Assembly (NCBI GenBank): GCA_016298185.1
Contig: JAEDDA010000001.1
Span: 59,878-123,877 of the forward strand
DNA length: 64,000 bases
DNA from: Bacilli bacterium
GTDB lineage: Bacteria > Bacillota_I > Bacilli_A > RFN20 > CAG-826
Direction of reading: 5' to 3'
Positions 26,352 through 34,959 of the stretch are shown piece after piece. The position numbers and the translations under genes were made by a program. The notes under the pieces were generated by a model. The model was given only the letters and a program-made list of their open reading frames with translations, was not told the DNA's origin and made no database searches. Within the stretch, counting starts at the first letter, position 1; each line of letters opens with the position of its first letter.

Positions 26352-28954
26352 TATTTTACTAAACCTTTCACAAGTTCAATTGCAGCGTCGACTTTAGAAG
26401 CATCTTTACCAGCGCCACTAGCCATATCTGGACGGCCACCGCCACTGCCACCTAAGCATTGAGCAACTTGTCTAATCACATTACCAGCCAATAAACCTTT
26501 TTCTTGCGCAGCTTTAGAAGCGCTTACAACGATTGGTAAGTTTCCGTTTTCTTCACCGATTAAAACGATTAAATAGTCAGGATATTGTGTCTTTAAATTA
26601 TCGCTTAAGGATAATAATGCATCTCTCTTATTACCTTTAAGGTAAGAGACCAATAAATGGACACCATTTCCTTCAATAAATGAGTTCTTTAAGGATTGAG
26701 AAGAAAGATAGGCTAATTTATCGGATAATGATTCATTAACTTTCTTCATTTCTTCTTTTTCTTTAATCATTGTGTTAATTCTTGTTGGCACATCAGTATA
26801 AGAAGCCACACCCACTAAATCACGGCATCTAGAAAGGATATTTTCTCTTCTTTTTACTAATTCATAAGCACCAACGGATGTTCTAGCTTGAATTCTTCTT
26901 ACACCAGCAGCGACGCTTTCTTCATATTCGATAACAAATAATCCGATATCGCTAGAATTACTAACATGAGTGCCACCGCAGAATTCTTTGCTGATTTCAT
27001 CAAAACAAACGACTCTAACAACATCACCATATTTATCATCAAATAATGCTTTAGCGCCCATTTTCTTGGCTTCTTCTACAGGAAGGACTTTGGTTTCACA
27101 TGGAATGCCTTGACTAATCCATTCATTGACTTTTCTTTCCACTTCAGCGAGTTGCTCTGAAGTCAATTTTTGGAAGTGATTGAAGTCAAAGTGGCTATAT
27201 TCATCATTGACATAGCTACCATGTTGGGCAATATGATCGCCTAACACATCAGTTAATGCTTTTTGCAATAAGTGGACCGATGAGTGGTTTCTCATAATTT
27301 TCATTCTTCTGAGTTCATCCACTTTTAAGGTCATGACATCGCCAACTTTCACCTCACCATATAAAATTTCAACATGGTGCAAATGTTGTTTATTTGGGGC
27401 TTTAATGACGTTTAAAACCTTTAATGCAGTGTCATTCGATTCAATTGTTCCAGTATCAGCGACTTGACCACCACTTTCTGCGTAGAATGTGGTTTTATCA
27501 AAGATAATATCGCCGTAATCAGTTAAGGAATCGACCTTAACACCATCTTTAAATAAAGCGACAACCTTTCCTCCAATAGGTTTCACGCCATAGGTGAATT
27601 CGCTCTTCACTACGCAATCCATTAAGTCTTTAGATTGTTTGTTCATGCTTTGTTGATCACCGCGCGCGGCTCTCGCTCTTTCTTTCTGCTCCTTCATGAG
27701 TTCTTCAAAACCTTTTAAGTCGACTTTGACATTCTTTTCTTCACAGATTTCCATTGTTAATTCTTTTGGGAATCCGTATGTGTCATATAAAAGGAACATG
27801 TCTTTACCAGATAATTCTTCTTTTCCGGAAATAGCCTTTAATAAAATCGCTTCACCGTTTTCTAATGTCTTAAGGAATTTTTCTTCTTCCGCTTTCACTA
27901 TTTTTGCGATGAATTCTTGTTTGCCTAATAAATATGGATAGTAGACTTTCATTGTTTCACTAACGACAGCCACTAATTCATTTAAGAATGGTTTATTAAT
28001 ACCTAAGACACGGCCAAAACGTTCTGCTCTTCTAAGAAGTCTACGTAAAACGTAGCCTCTGCCTTCATTAGAGAACATTTCACCATCTGCTAAAGCAAAT
28101 GTAATGGTTCTAATGTGGTCAGCGATAACTCTGAATGCACGTTTATTATTGGCGTATTCTTTACCGCAAATGGTTTGTGTCTTTTCAATTGTGGGCCAGA
28201 ATAAGTCGGTTTCATAAACTGTATCAGTTTCTTGAATAACAACGGTAAATCTTTCTAAGCCCGCACCTGTATCAATGTTCTTATTTGGAAGTTCTTTATA
28301 TTCACTTCTCTTTTTACCAGCTTCACTATTGAATTGGGAGAAAACGATATTCCAAATTTCGACAAAACGGAAGTTTGGCAAATCATCAATTAATAATTTA
28401 AGTCCAACACCTTCTGGATCGTATTTTTCACCTCTATCGAAGTGAATTTCGGTATCTGGACCACATGGGCCTTCACCGATTTCCCAGAAATTATCTTCTT
28501 TGGTAATTAAATGACTTTCATCAATACCAGCATCCATCCAGCATTTCTTGGTTTCTAAATCATCTGGATGATAGGTCATATATAATCTTTCCTTTGGAAA
28601 GTTAAACCATTTTTCACTTGTTAATAATTCCACTGCCCATGGGATAACTTCCTTTCTAAAGTAATCACCAATGGAGAAGTTGCCTAACATTTCAAAGAAA
28701 GTTAAGTGCGTGGCATCACCGACATTTTCAATATCGTTAGTTCTAATGGATTTTTGCGCATTTGTGATTCTTCTGCTTGGTGGAATTTCTGTACCATCAA
28801 AATATTTCTTTAAAGCCGCAACACCGGCGTTGATCCATAGTAAAGTTGGGTCGTTCTTTGGAATTAAAGAACTACCTGGTTCAACATGGTGACCTTTACT
28901 CTTAAAGAAGTCTAACCACATTTGTCTAATTTCACTTGATGTCATTTTTTTCAT
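26351..28954 (-). CDS. alaS: alanyl-tRNA synthetase
   Basis: AlaRS charges tRNA-Ala. The start (MKKMTSSEIRQMWLDFF) lies 5 nt after GGAGGA; a longer in-frame extension runs into the T-box terminator and is not used. The class II core includes the GNFSIGDYF segment near residue 85. The editing domain carries the HSSVHLL zinc/editing motif and CGGTHVSNS, and the C-terminal domain has GGSGGGRPDMASG. The length of 867 residues is normal. Expression is controlled by the T-box leader upstream. Confidence 0.98.
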   Translation of the reverse strand: MKKMTSSEIRQMWLDFFKSKGHHVEPGSSLIPKNDPTLLWINAGVAALKKYFDGTEIPPSRRITNAQKSIRTNDIENVGDATHLTFFEMLGNFSIGDYFRKEVIPWAVELLTSEKWFNFPKERLYMTYHPDDLETKKCWMDAGIDESHLITKEDNFWEIGEGPCGPDTEIHFDRGEKYDPEGVGLKLLIDDLPNFRFVEIWNIVFSQFNSEAGKKRSEYKELPNKNIDTGAGLERFTVVIQETDTVYETDLFWPTIEKTQTICGKEYANNKRAFRVIADHIRTITFALADGEMFSNEGRGYVLRRLLRRAERFGRVLGINKPFLNELVAVVSETMKVYYPYLLGKQEFIAKIVKAEEEKFLKTLENGEAILLKAISGKEELSGKDMFLLYDTYGFPKELTMEICEEKNVKVDLKGFEELMKEQKERARAARGDQQSMNKQSKDLMDCVVKSEFTYGVKPIGGKVVALFKDGVKVDSLTDYGDIIFDKTTFYAESGGQVADTGTIESNDTALKVLNVIKAPNKQHLHHVEILYGEVKVGDVMTLKVDELRRMKIMRNHSSVHLLQKALTDVLGDHIAQHGSYVNDEYSHFDFNHFQKLTSEQLAEVERKVNEWISQGIPCETKVLPVEEAKKMGAKALFDDKYGDVVRVVCFDEISKEFCGGTHVSNSSDIGLFVIEYEESVAAGVRRIQARTSVGAYELVKRRENILSRCRDLVGVASYTDVPTRINTMIKEKEEMKKVNESLSDKLAYLSSQSLKNSFIEGNGVHLLVSYLKGNKRDALLSLSDNLKTQYPDYLIVLIGEENGNLPIVVSASKAAQEKGLLAGNVIRQVAQCLGGSGGGRPDMASGAGKDASKVDAAIELVKGLVK

Positions 28955-28970
28955 AAAATTCCTCCAAATA

Positions 28971-29176
28971 TAAGAAAACGTTCCAATTAAGGAACGATAA
29001 TTTACCGCGGTACCATCCTTTTTCATCCGCTATTGCGGATGCACTTATTTATAACTTTACGTAGTTAACGATGGGGATTAGCCATATTCTTCAGAAGTGG
29101 CCCACCTATTTATCCCTTACGTCCTTCACACCGTCCGACGCTCGCTTTAAGTCTTCAATAGGCTTCTCTTCTTGCT
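28971..29176 (-). promoter_or_regulatory. T-box riboswitch of alaS, specifier GCC
   Basis: The leader contains the T-box core GGATGGTACCGCGGTAA (minus strand 29019-29003), a stem III hairpin CATCCGC/GCGGATG, and a terminator CGTTCC-N6-GGAACG followed by TTTTCTT (28997-28971). In stem I the lower helix AGAAG/CTTCT and upper helix CCTATT/AATAGG flank TGGGCCA, so the specifier codon is GCC (alanine) at 29101-29099. Uncharged tRNA-Ala should favour the antiterminator and turn on alaS-ruvX. Confidence 0.9.
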
Positions 29177-29181
29177 TACGC

Positions 29182-29209
29182 AGTATAAAATATCACATAT
29201 TTTAGATAA
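29182..29209 (-). promoter_or_regulatory. promoter of the alaS T-box leader
   Basis: Minus strand TTATCT, 16 nt, TATACT (29187-29182). The start site would fall about 7 nt later at the foot of stem I. Confidence 0.5.
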
Positions 29210-29220
29210 AAACTATATCA

Positions 29221-29251
29221 AATAATAAAAAGGAGTCATTATTGAGCTCCT
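29221..29251 (-). terminator. intrinsic terminator of the rarA-dtd-mnmA operon
   Basis: Minus strand: AGGAG(C)TCA-N4-TGACTCCT stem with one bulge followed by TTTTATTATT. Confidence 0.75.
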
Positions 29252-29259
29252 ATATAATA

Positions 29260-30390
29260 TTAATCAGTTTGTTTTCCTTTGTAATAAGTATGATCGATTA
29301 ATCCACCACCTAAGCAGACATCTCCATCATACAAAACTGCAGCTTGTCCTGGTGTAACTGCTTTATATGGCTCATCAAAGATGAGTTCGATTTCATCTTC
29401 ACCAATGAAGTGAATGGTAACACCTTTATCTTCTTGTCTATATCTAAACTTTGCGTTGATGCGATCGCCGTCTTTTGGAATATCAGCGATGAAATTTAAT
29501 AATTTCACTGTGCATCTATCACTAAACAAATAATCATTTTCATCACCAGAAGCGACATAAAGGATGTTTTTCTTAATATCTTTCTTAGCAATAAACCAGC
29601 CTTTTGCAACTTCTCCATGAATTCCGCCAATACCCAAGCCTTTTCTTTGACCAATTGTGTAATACATCGCACCTTCGTGCTTACCCAATACTCTACCAGT
29701 TTCGATATCAATGATATCGCCTTTTTGCGCAGGTATATAATTCTTTAAGAATTCACGGAAGTTTCTTTCACCGATAAAGCATATACCAGTGCTGTCTTTC
29801 TTATCCATAACAGAAGAAAGATTTAGTTCATGAGCAATTCTTCTCACTTCAGGTTTATCGATATCCCCTAATGGGAACAAACAAGAAGAAACTTGATCTT
29901 GGTTAATTTGGCATAAGAAATAGGTTTGGTCTTTGTTTTTATCAAAAGATTTACATAAATAAGCCTTGCCATCTTTATCAATACGCTTCGCGTAATGACC
30001 CATAGCAATACTATCAAAACCTTTTTCTTTAGCGAACTTTAAGAAAGCGTCAAATTTAATATATTTATTGCAGAAAATATCAGGATTTGGAGTTCTACCA
30101 GCTTCGTATTCTCTAATTAAATAAGAGAAAACATCATCCCAGTATTCTTTAACGAAATCGATTCTCAATAATGGAATATCAAGGAGTTTAGCCACTGCAA
30201 CTGCGTCATCATAGTCTTTTTCTTGTGGGCATTGATTGTTGTTAATTGTGGGATTACCTAAATAATCGCCATTGGCTAAAGCATCCCAGTTACGCATAAA
30301 ACATGCGGAAACTTCATAGCCTTGTTTCTTTAGTAAATATGCCGCAACCGCGGAATCAACACCACCGGATAAGCCAATTAAAACCTTCAT
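29260..30390 (-). CDS. mnmA: tRNA 2-thiouridylase MnmA
   Basis: MnmA puts sulfur on U34 of Lys, Glu and Gln tRNAs. The PP-loop GLSGGVDSAVAAYLL is at the very start when the ATG at 30390 is used (376 residues). NPDIFCNKYIKF gives the first catalytic Cys, and DSTGICFIGERNF the second. An upstream extension overlapping dtd is not supported, since AAGGAG lies 10 nt before 30390. It is the last gene of the rarA-dtd-mnmA run. Confidence 0.97.
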   Translation of the reverse strand: MKVLIGLSGGVDSAVAAYLLKKQGYEVSACFMRNWDALANGDYLGNPTINNNQCPQEKDYDDAVAVAKLLDIPLLRIDFVKEYWDDVFSYLIREYEAGRTPNPDIFCNKYIKFDAFLKFAKEKGFDSIAMGHYAKRIDKDGKAYLCKSFDKNKDQTYFLCQINQDQVSSCLFPLGDIDKPEVRRIAHELNLSSVMDKKDSTGICFIGERNFREFLKNYIPAQKGDIIDIETGRVLGKHEGAMYYTIGQRKGLGIGGIHGEVAKGWFIAKKDIKKNILYVASGDENDYLFSDRCTVKLLNFIADIPKDGDRINAKFRYRQEDKGVTIHFIGEDEIELIFDEPYKAVTPGQAAVLYDGDVCLGGGLIDHTYYKGKQTD

Positions 30391-30391
30391 T

Positions 30392-30841
30392 TTAGAACAA
30401 CTCCTTGCTATCAAGTAGTAGGGTAAATGGACCATCATTAATAGAACTGACTTGCATATCCGCACCAAAGACACCTGTAGATACTTTTCCGTGCTTCTGT
30501 TCTAATTGTTGATTGAAATAATCATATAATGGTTCAGCTTCACCTGGGCGCAACGCATCCACAAATGATGGGCGTCTGCCTTTCGCGGTGTTCGCGTATA
30601 AAGTAAATTGACTGACGGAAAGAATAGATCCATTCACATCTTGAAGGGAAATGTTAATGTTTCCGTGTTCATCCGGGAAGACTCTTAAAGAGAGGATTTT
30701 ATCAATCATTTTATCAACGGTTTCTTTATTATCGCCATCAGTAAAACCAACAAGTAAAAGATAGCCGCGGCTAATCGCACCAACGACTTTCTTATTAATC
30801 TCTACTTTAGCTTCTAAAACAGTTGTTAAAACGACTCTCAT
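30392..30841 (-). CDS. dtd: D-aminoacyl-tRNA deacylase
   Basis: Dtd removes D-amino acids and glycine wrongly attached to tRNA. The 149-residue protein starts MRVVLTTVLEAKV and carries SQFTLYA and the NDGPFTLLLDS motif that forms the dimer active site. It is one base away from both neighbours, so translation is coupled to rarA. Confidence 0.95.
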   Translation of the reverse strand: MRVVLTTVLEAKVEINKKVVGAISRGYLLLVGFTDGDNKETVDKMIDKILSLRVFPDEHGNINISLQDVNGSILSVSQFTLYANTAKGRRPSFVDALRPGEAEPLYDYFNQQLEQKHGKVSTGVFGADMQVSSINDGPFTLLLDSKELF

Positions 30842-32076
30842 TATTTTTTCACCTTATCCCAGTATTCTTTAAGGGTTTGTTCGAATTTATTGTCTTGGTA
30901 AATATAATATTTACTGTCTTTAATATCATCTGGTAAATATTGTTGCTTTACCCAATGATGTGAATAGTTATGTGGGTATTTATAATTTTGCCCTTTGACT
31001 TTAGCGTCTTCTCCATCATAATGGGTGTTTTGTAAGGTTCTTGGAACATTAATTCCTTTACCTTGATGAATGTCGCTAATCGCGGTATCAATTGCTATAA
31101 CACCAGAATTACTTTTTGGTGCAGTCGCAATTAAAATTGCGGCATTAGCAAGCGGAAGTCTTGCTTCTGGCATGCCGAGTTGAAGAGCGCTATCAACGCA
31201 AGCTTTAACAATCGGAATGATATTTGGATAAGCCATTCCAACATCTTCACTTGCCGAGCAAAGAAGTCTTCTACAAGCGGCAATTAAATCCCCTGCTTCA
31301 AGCATCTTCGCTAAATAGAAAACTGCCGCATCAGGATCGCTACCTCTTAATGATTTCATTAAAGCGGATAAATTATCGAAATGTTTATCTTCGCTTCTAT
31401 CATAGGAAATATTGGCTTTGTCAATAAATGATTCCACCATCTTTTTGGTAATCTTATTACCTTTGGTTAGTGAGTTAGCAAGGAATTCTAAATTATTGAT
31501 TCCTTTTCTCATATCTCCATTTGTGGATAACGCTAATAAAGATAAAGCTTCTTTTTCTATGGAAACGTCCAGCTTTTTAGCAGCTCTCACGAGTCCTTTT
31601 TCGATCTCTATTTTCTCAATTGCTTTAAACTCAAAAACGGTACAACGAGATAATAAAGCGGGATAGATGTAGAAATATGGATTTTCTGTGGTACTAGCAA
31701 TGAGTGTGATATCACCATTTTCCACGAATTCTAATAGAGATTGTTGTTGTTTCTTATTTAAATATTGGATTTCATCCAAATATAACAAAATACCATTTGT
31801 ATTAAAGATACCATTTACTTCCGCGATGATCTTTTTAATGTCATCAGTATTCGCGGTAGTACCATTTAATTTATATAGACTCATATTTGCTTTTTTAGCG
31901 ATGATATTTGCCATTGTGGTCTTGCCAATTCCTGGAGGACCATAAAAAATCATGTTAGAAATATGACCGGAATCGATAACCTTTCTAAATGTTGAACCTT
32001 TCGCTAATAAATGGGTTTGTCCCACCATATCATCTAAAGTTTCCGGTCTAAGTAAATCTGCTAATGGTTTTTGCAT
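30841..32076 (-). CDS. rarA: replication-associated recombination protein RarA (MgsA)
   Basis: RarA is an AAA+ ATPase that acts at stalled forks. It shows Walker A GPPGIGKTTMA near residue 45, Walker B YLDEIQYL, a sensor SRCTVFEF and the C-terminal tetramerisation domain with HYDGEDAKVKGQNYKYPH. It has 411 residues. There is no ribosome binding site; TATTAT ends 6 nt before the ATG. Confidence 0.95.
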   Translation of the reverse strand: MQKPLADLLRPETLDDMVGQTHLLAKGSTFRKVIDSGHISNMIFYGPPGIGKTTMANIIAKKANMSLYKLNGTTANTDDIKKIIAEVNGIFNTNGILLYLDEIQYLNKKQQQSLLEFVENGDITLIASTTENPYFYIYPALLSRCTVFEFKAIEKIEIEKGLVRAAKKLDVSIEKEALSLLALSTNGDMRKGINNLEFLANSLTKGNKITKKMVESFIDKANISYDRSEDKHFDNLSALMKSLRGSDPDAAVFYLAKMLEAGDLIAACRRLLCSASEDVGMAYPNIIPIVKACVDSALQLGMPEARLPLANAAILIATAPKSNSGVIAIDTAISDIHQGKGINVPRTLQNTHYDGEDAKVKGQNYKYPHNYSHHWVKQQYLPDDIKDSKYYIYQDNKFEQTLKEYWDKVKK

Positions 32077-32082
32077 GACTTA

Positions 32083-32088
32083 ATAATA
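32083..32088 (-). promoter_or_regulatory. -10 box of rarA, probable leaderless start
   Basis: Minus strand TATTAT, 6 nt (TAAGTC), ATG; no Shine-Dalgarno sequence. Confidence 0.5.
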
Positions 32089-32140
32089 TCTATATTGCAT
32101 ATTTTAATCAAGATTAACGCCATCCATATCAAAAGATTAT

Positions 32141-32168
32141 AAAAGAAAAGACCTCACGAGGAGGCCTT
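32141..32168 (-). terminator. intrinsic terminator of pdp
   Basis: Minus strand: AAGGCCTC-N4-GAGGTCTT stem (one G-U pair) followed by TTCTTTT. Confidence 0.8.
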
Positions 32169-32182
32169 ATCTTATCTATTAG

Positions 32183-33493
32183 TTATTTTTCAATAATTTC
32201 TCTAATAACTGGACGTGCTTCAACTTTTTCTTTAACGATGACGTAAGCTTTCTTTACATCTTCGATAATTGAAGCATATTCTTTTTCACTCTTGTTTGTG
32301 TGCAATGTGCAGAGGAGTTCGCCCTTCTTCACATAATCACCAATCTTCTTATTGAGCATGATACCCGCGGACATATCGATAACATCTTCAAGTGTTTCTC
32401 TACCACCGCCAAGTTTCATACTGGCAATACCGATATCAAGAGCATCTAAACTCTTCACATAACCCTCTTGTTCGGAGTGGATTTCAATGAGGTTATTCGC
32501 CACGACGAACTTCTCAGGATGTAGGATATAAGAAATATCTCCACCTTGCGCTTCAATCATCTTGACAAATTTATCAAATGCCGCGCCGGATTCGATAACT
32601 TCATGGAGTTTCTTTCTACCTTCTTCTAAACTCTTTGCACAGTTAGCTTGAACAAGCATAATGCTACCTGCAGTATAACAGAGTTCCATTAAATCTTCTG
32701 GTCCTTTGCCATGTAATGCGGCAATGGCTTCTTTAACTTCAAGTGCGTTACCAACAGCTAAACCTAAAGGTTCGCTCATATCAGATAATACAGCTTTGGT
32801 ATTTCTTCCTAATCTATTACCGATGTCGACCATGATGTGCGCTAATGTTCTGGCATCATCCATGTTTTTCATGAATGCACCTTCACCTACTGTGACATCT
32901 AATAAAATCGCATCAGATCCACTAGCGAGTTTTTTGGACATAACGCTTGCTGCGATAAGTGGAATGGACTCAACTGTACCAGTAACATCTCTTAAGGCAT
33001 ACATCTTTTTGTCAGCAGGAACTAATGAACCTGTTTGTCCGACAATCGCGCAGCCGATAGAGTTAACTTGTTTAGCAAATCTATCGCCTTCAATAGCGAT
33101 TGTAACACCTGGGATAGATTCTAGTTTATCTAATGTACCACCGGTGTGTCCTAAACCACGACCACTCATTTTTGCTAATGTCGCACCACAAGCAGCAACC
33201 ATTGGTCCTAAAACCAATGATGTCTTGTCACCAACACCGCCTGTAGAGTGTTTATCGACTTTAACACCTTTTAAATGTGATAAATCAAGGACTTCACCAG
33301 AATGTTCCATTCTGTCTGTTAATGTTGCGATTTCACGGTTATTCATACCTCTAAATAAAATCGCCATTTGCATTGCGCTACTTTGGTAATCTGGAATTTC
33401 ACCTTTTACATAGCCATCAATCCAAAATGTAATTTCTTCATCGGTTAATTCGTGACCATCACGTTTTTTGATTATAAGATCAACCATTCTCAT
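32183..33493 (-). CDS. pdp: pyrimidine-nucleoside phosphorylase
   Basis: The enzyme splits uridine, deoxyuridine or thymidine with phosphate. The family signature is seen in [16 protein letters not shown] (about residues 79-94) and in [17 protein letters not shown]. The C-terminal domain is also present, for a total of 436 residues. I favour the broad-specificity Pdp of Gram-positive bacteria over DeoA because of context, but the two are close. GAGGT precedes the ATG. A 14-bp palindrome overlaps its likely promoter. Confidence 0.93.
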   Translation of the reverse strand: MRMVDLIIKKRDGHELTDEEITFWIDGYVKGEIPDYQSSAMQMAILFRGMNNREIATLTDRMEHSGEVLDLSHLKGVKVDKHSTGGVGDKTSLVLGPMVAACGATLAKMSGRGLGHTGGTLDKLESIPGVTIAIEGDRFAKQVNSIGCAIVGQTGSLVPADKKMYALRDVTGTVESIPLIAASVMSKKLASGSDAILLDVTVGEGAFMKNMDDARTLAHIMVDIGNRLGRNTKAVLSDMSEPLGLAVGNALEVKEAIAALHGKGPEDLMELCYTAGSIMLVQANCAKSLEEGRKKLHEVIESGAAFDKFVKMIEAQGGDISYILHPEKFVVANNLIEIHSEQEGYVKSLDALDIGIASMKLGGGRETLEDVIDMSAGIMLNKKIGDYVKKGELLCTLHTNKSEKEYASIIEDVKKAYVIVKEKVEARPVIREIIEK

Positions 33494-33506
33494 ATAAAAA
33501 TACCTC

Positions 33507-33520
33507 GCTAATATATTAGC
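33507..33520. promoter_or_regulatory. palindrome in the pdp/rsmF-like intergenic region
   Basis: GCTAATATATTAGC is a perfect 14-bp palindrome. On the minus strand TGC-TAATAT within it can serve as an extended -10 box for pdp, so it may be an operator. Confidence 0.4.
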
Positions 33521-33568
33521 ACATTCTAATACTTATTTTGCATACATTCTCTTATAGAAATGTATTAA

Positions 33569-33574
33569 TATACT
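33569..33574 (+). promoter_or_regulatory. -10 box of the rsmF-like gene, probable leaderless start
   Basis: TATACT, 7 nt (TGTATAT), ATG at 33582; no Shine-Dalgarno sequence. Confidence 0.45.
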
Positions 33575-33581
33575 TGTATAT

Positions 33582-34850
33582 ATGGAATTTATTGAACATC
33601 TCAAATCATATTTATCAGATGAAGAAATAACAAAATTAATAGATTCCTTAAATGATGAACCTCTTCACGCTGTTTTATTAAATCCAAAAAAGATAAGCGA
33701 TGAAGAATTTCTTAAACTATTTCCTGATGTTGTTAAACACCCTATAGTCTCTCACGCGTATATATATAAAAAGGAATTATATAATCTAGGTAAAAGCATC
33801 TACCACACATTAGGTTGTTTTTACTTACAAGAACCATCCGCGATGTTACCAGCTTATTTATTAAATGCTGAAGAAAATGATTTAATCCTCGATATGTGTG
33901 CGGCACCAGGAGGTAAAACCATTCAATCTTCATTTTTAATGAAAGATACTGGTTTAATTATCTCTAACGATTTATCTAAGCTAAGAATATTCTCTATCGT
34001 AGAAAACGTAGAAAGATTAGGTTTAGGTAATATTGTAGTCACTAATAATGATTTATCATTAATATCTAATAAACTCGAAAATACATTCGATAAAATCATT
34101 TTAGATGCTCCTTGTTCTGGATCAGGTATGTTTAGAAAGGAACAAAAGATGGAAGAAGATTGGTCTTATAACAAAGTCCTTAAATTCGCAGAAACTCAAA
34201 AGCAATTATTATCAATTGCTTATTCCATGCTCAAACCAGGTGGCATTTTATCTTATTCCACGTGTTCATTTTCTTTAGAGGAAGACGAAGAAGTTATTAA
34301 ATACTTATTAGATAATACTGATGCAGAAATCGTTCCAATCGCTAATAGTCCTTTATTCTATATAAATAAGAAAACACCCCTTGGAATACATCTTTTGCCT
34401 AGTATTTTCCCTGGTGAAGGACACTATATTTGCCTTATTAAAAAGCCAGGTAATTCAGTAAAAAAAGAATTTAAAGTCGGAATTAATAAAAAAATAAATC
34501 AATTTGATTTTGAACAAATTTACCGTTTTGGAGACTACCTTTTTGGCCTCAATTATCCATATAACTTTAAGTGCTTTAATGTCATTAGGTTAGGAGTCAA
34601 GATTGGTGAATCAATAAAAGGTGATATCAAATATGATTATCACTATGCACATTATTTAAAAAGTTTTGATAAAACCTATTCATTACAAAGTAATGAACTC
34701 GCAAAATACTTCTCTGGAGAAACCATAAATGCCTCTGTTAATAAAGGAATTTATCTCCTTACTTTTAATGGTATAAATGTGGACTTAGCGAAGTCTGATG
34801 GACGCATTTTCAAGAATCATTTTCCTAAAGGTTTGCGTCATAAAATTTAG
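33582..34850 (+). CDS. 16S rRNA cytosine-C5 methyltransferase, RsmF/NOL1-NOP2-Sun family
   Basis: A SAM-dependent m5C methyltransferase. SAM-binding motif LDMCAAPGGKT lies near residue 104. The two catalytic cysteines are in LDAPCSGSGMFRK and YSTCSFSLEEDE. The C-terminal third resembles the PUA-like domain of RsmF/YebU. The length of 422 residues is in the RsmF range and shorter than RsmB. Which rRNA position it modifies cannot be told. No ribosome binding site precedes the ATG. Confidence 0.88.
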   Translation: MEFIEHLKSYLSDEEITKLIDSLNDEPLHAVLLNPKKISDEEFLKLFPDVVKHPIVSHAYIYKKELYNLGKSIYHTLGCFYLQEPSAMLPAYLLNAEENDLILDMCAAPGGKTIQSSFLMKDTGLIISNDLSKLRIFSIVENVERLGLGNIVVTNNDLSLISNKLENTFDKIILDAPCSGSGMFRKEQKMEEDWSYNKVLKFAETQKQLLSIAYSMLKPGGILSYSTCSFSLEEDEEVIKYLLDNTDAEIVPIANSPLFYINKKTPLGIHLLPSIFPGEGHYICLIKKPGNSVKKEFKVGINKKINQFDFEQIYRFGDYLFGLNYPYNFKCFNVIRLGVKIGESIKGDIKYDYHYAHYLKSFDKTYSLQSNELAKYFSGETINASVNKGIYLLTFNGINVDLAKSDGRIFKNHFPKGLRHKI

Positions 34851-34893
34851 TTAAATATATATTTAGTCATAATGAAAAAATTGAAAAAAATGC

Positions 34894-34922
34894 TTGTATT
34901 ACTTTTCTAATAGTAATAATCT
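34894..34922 (+). promoter_or_regulatory. promoter of the lipoprotein gene
   Basis: TTGTAT, 17 nt, TAATCT, about 37 nt before the start codon; GAAAGGAG follows. Confidence 0.45.
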
Positions 34923-34959
34923 TTTATCAAGCTATTTATTTTTACGAAAGGAGAAAAAC

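Noticed and set aside
32706..33389. Plus-strand open frame of 227 codons opposite pdp
   Set aside because: It lies fully antisense to a well-conserved enzyme, has no ribosome binding site, and its Ser/Pro/Thr-rich translation looks like a complement artefact.
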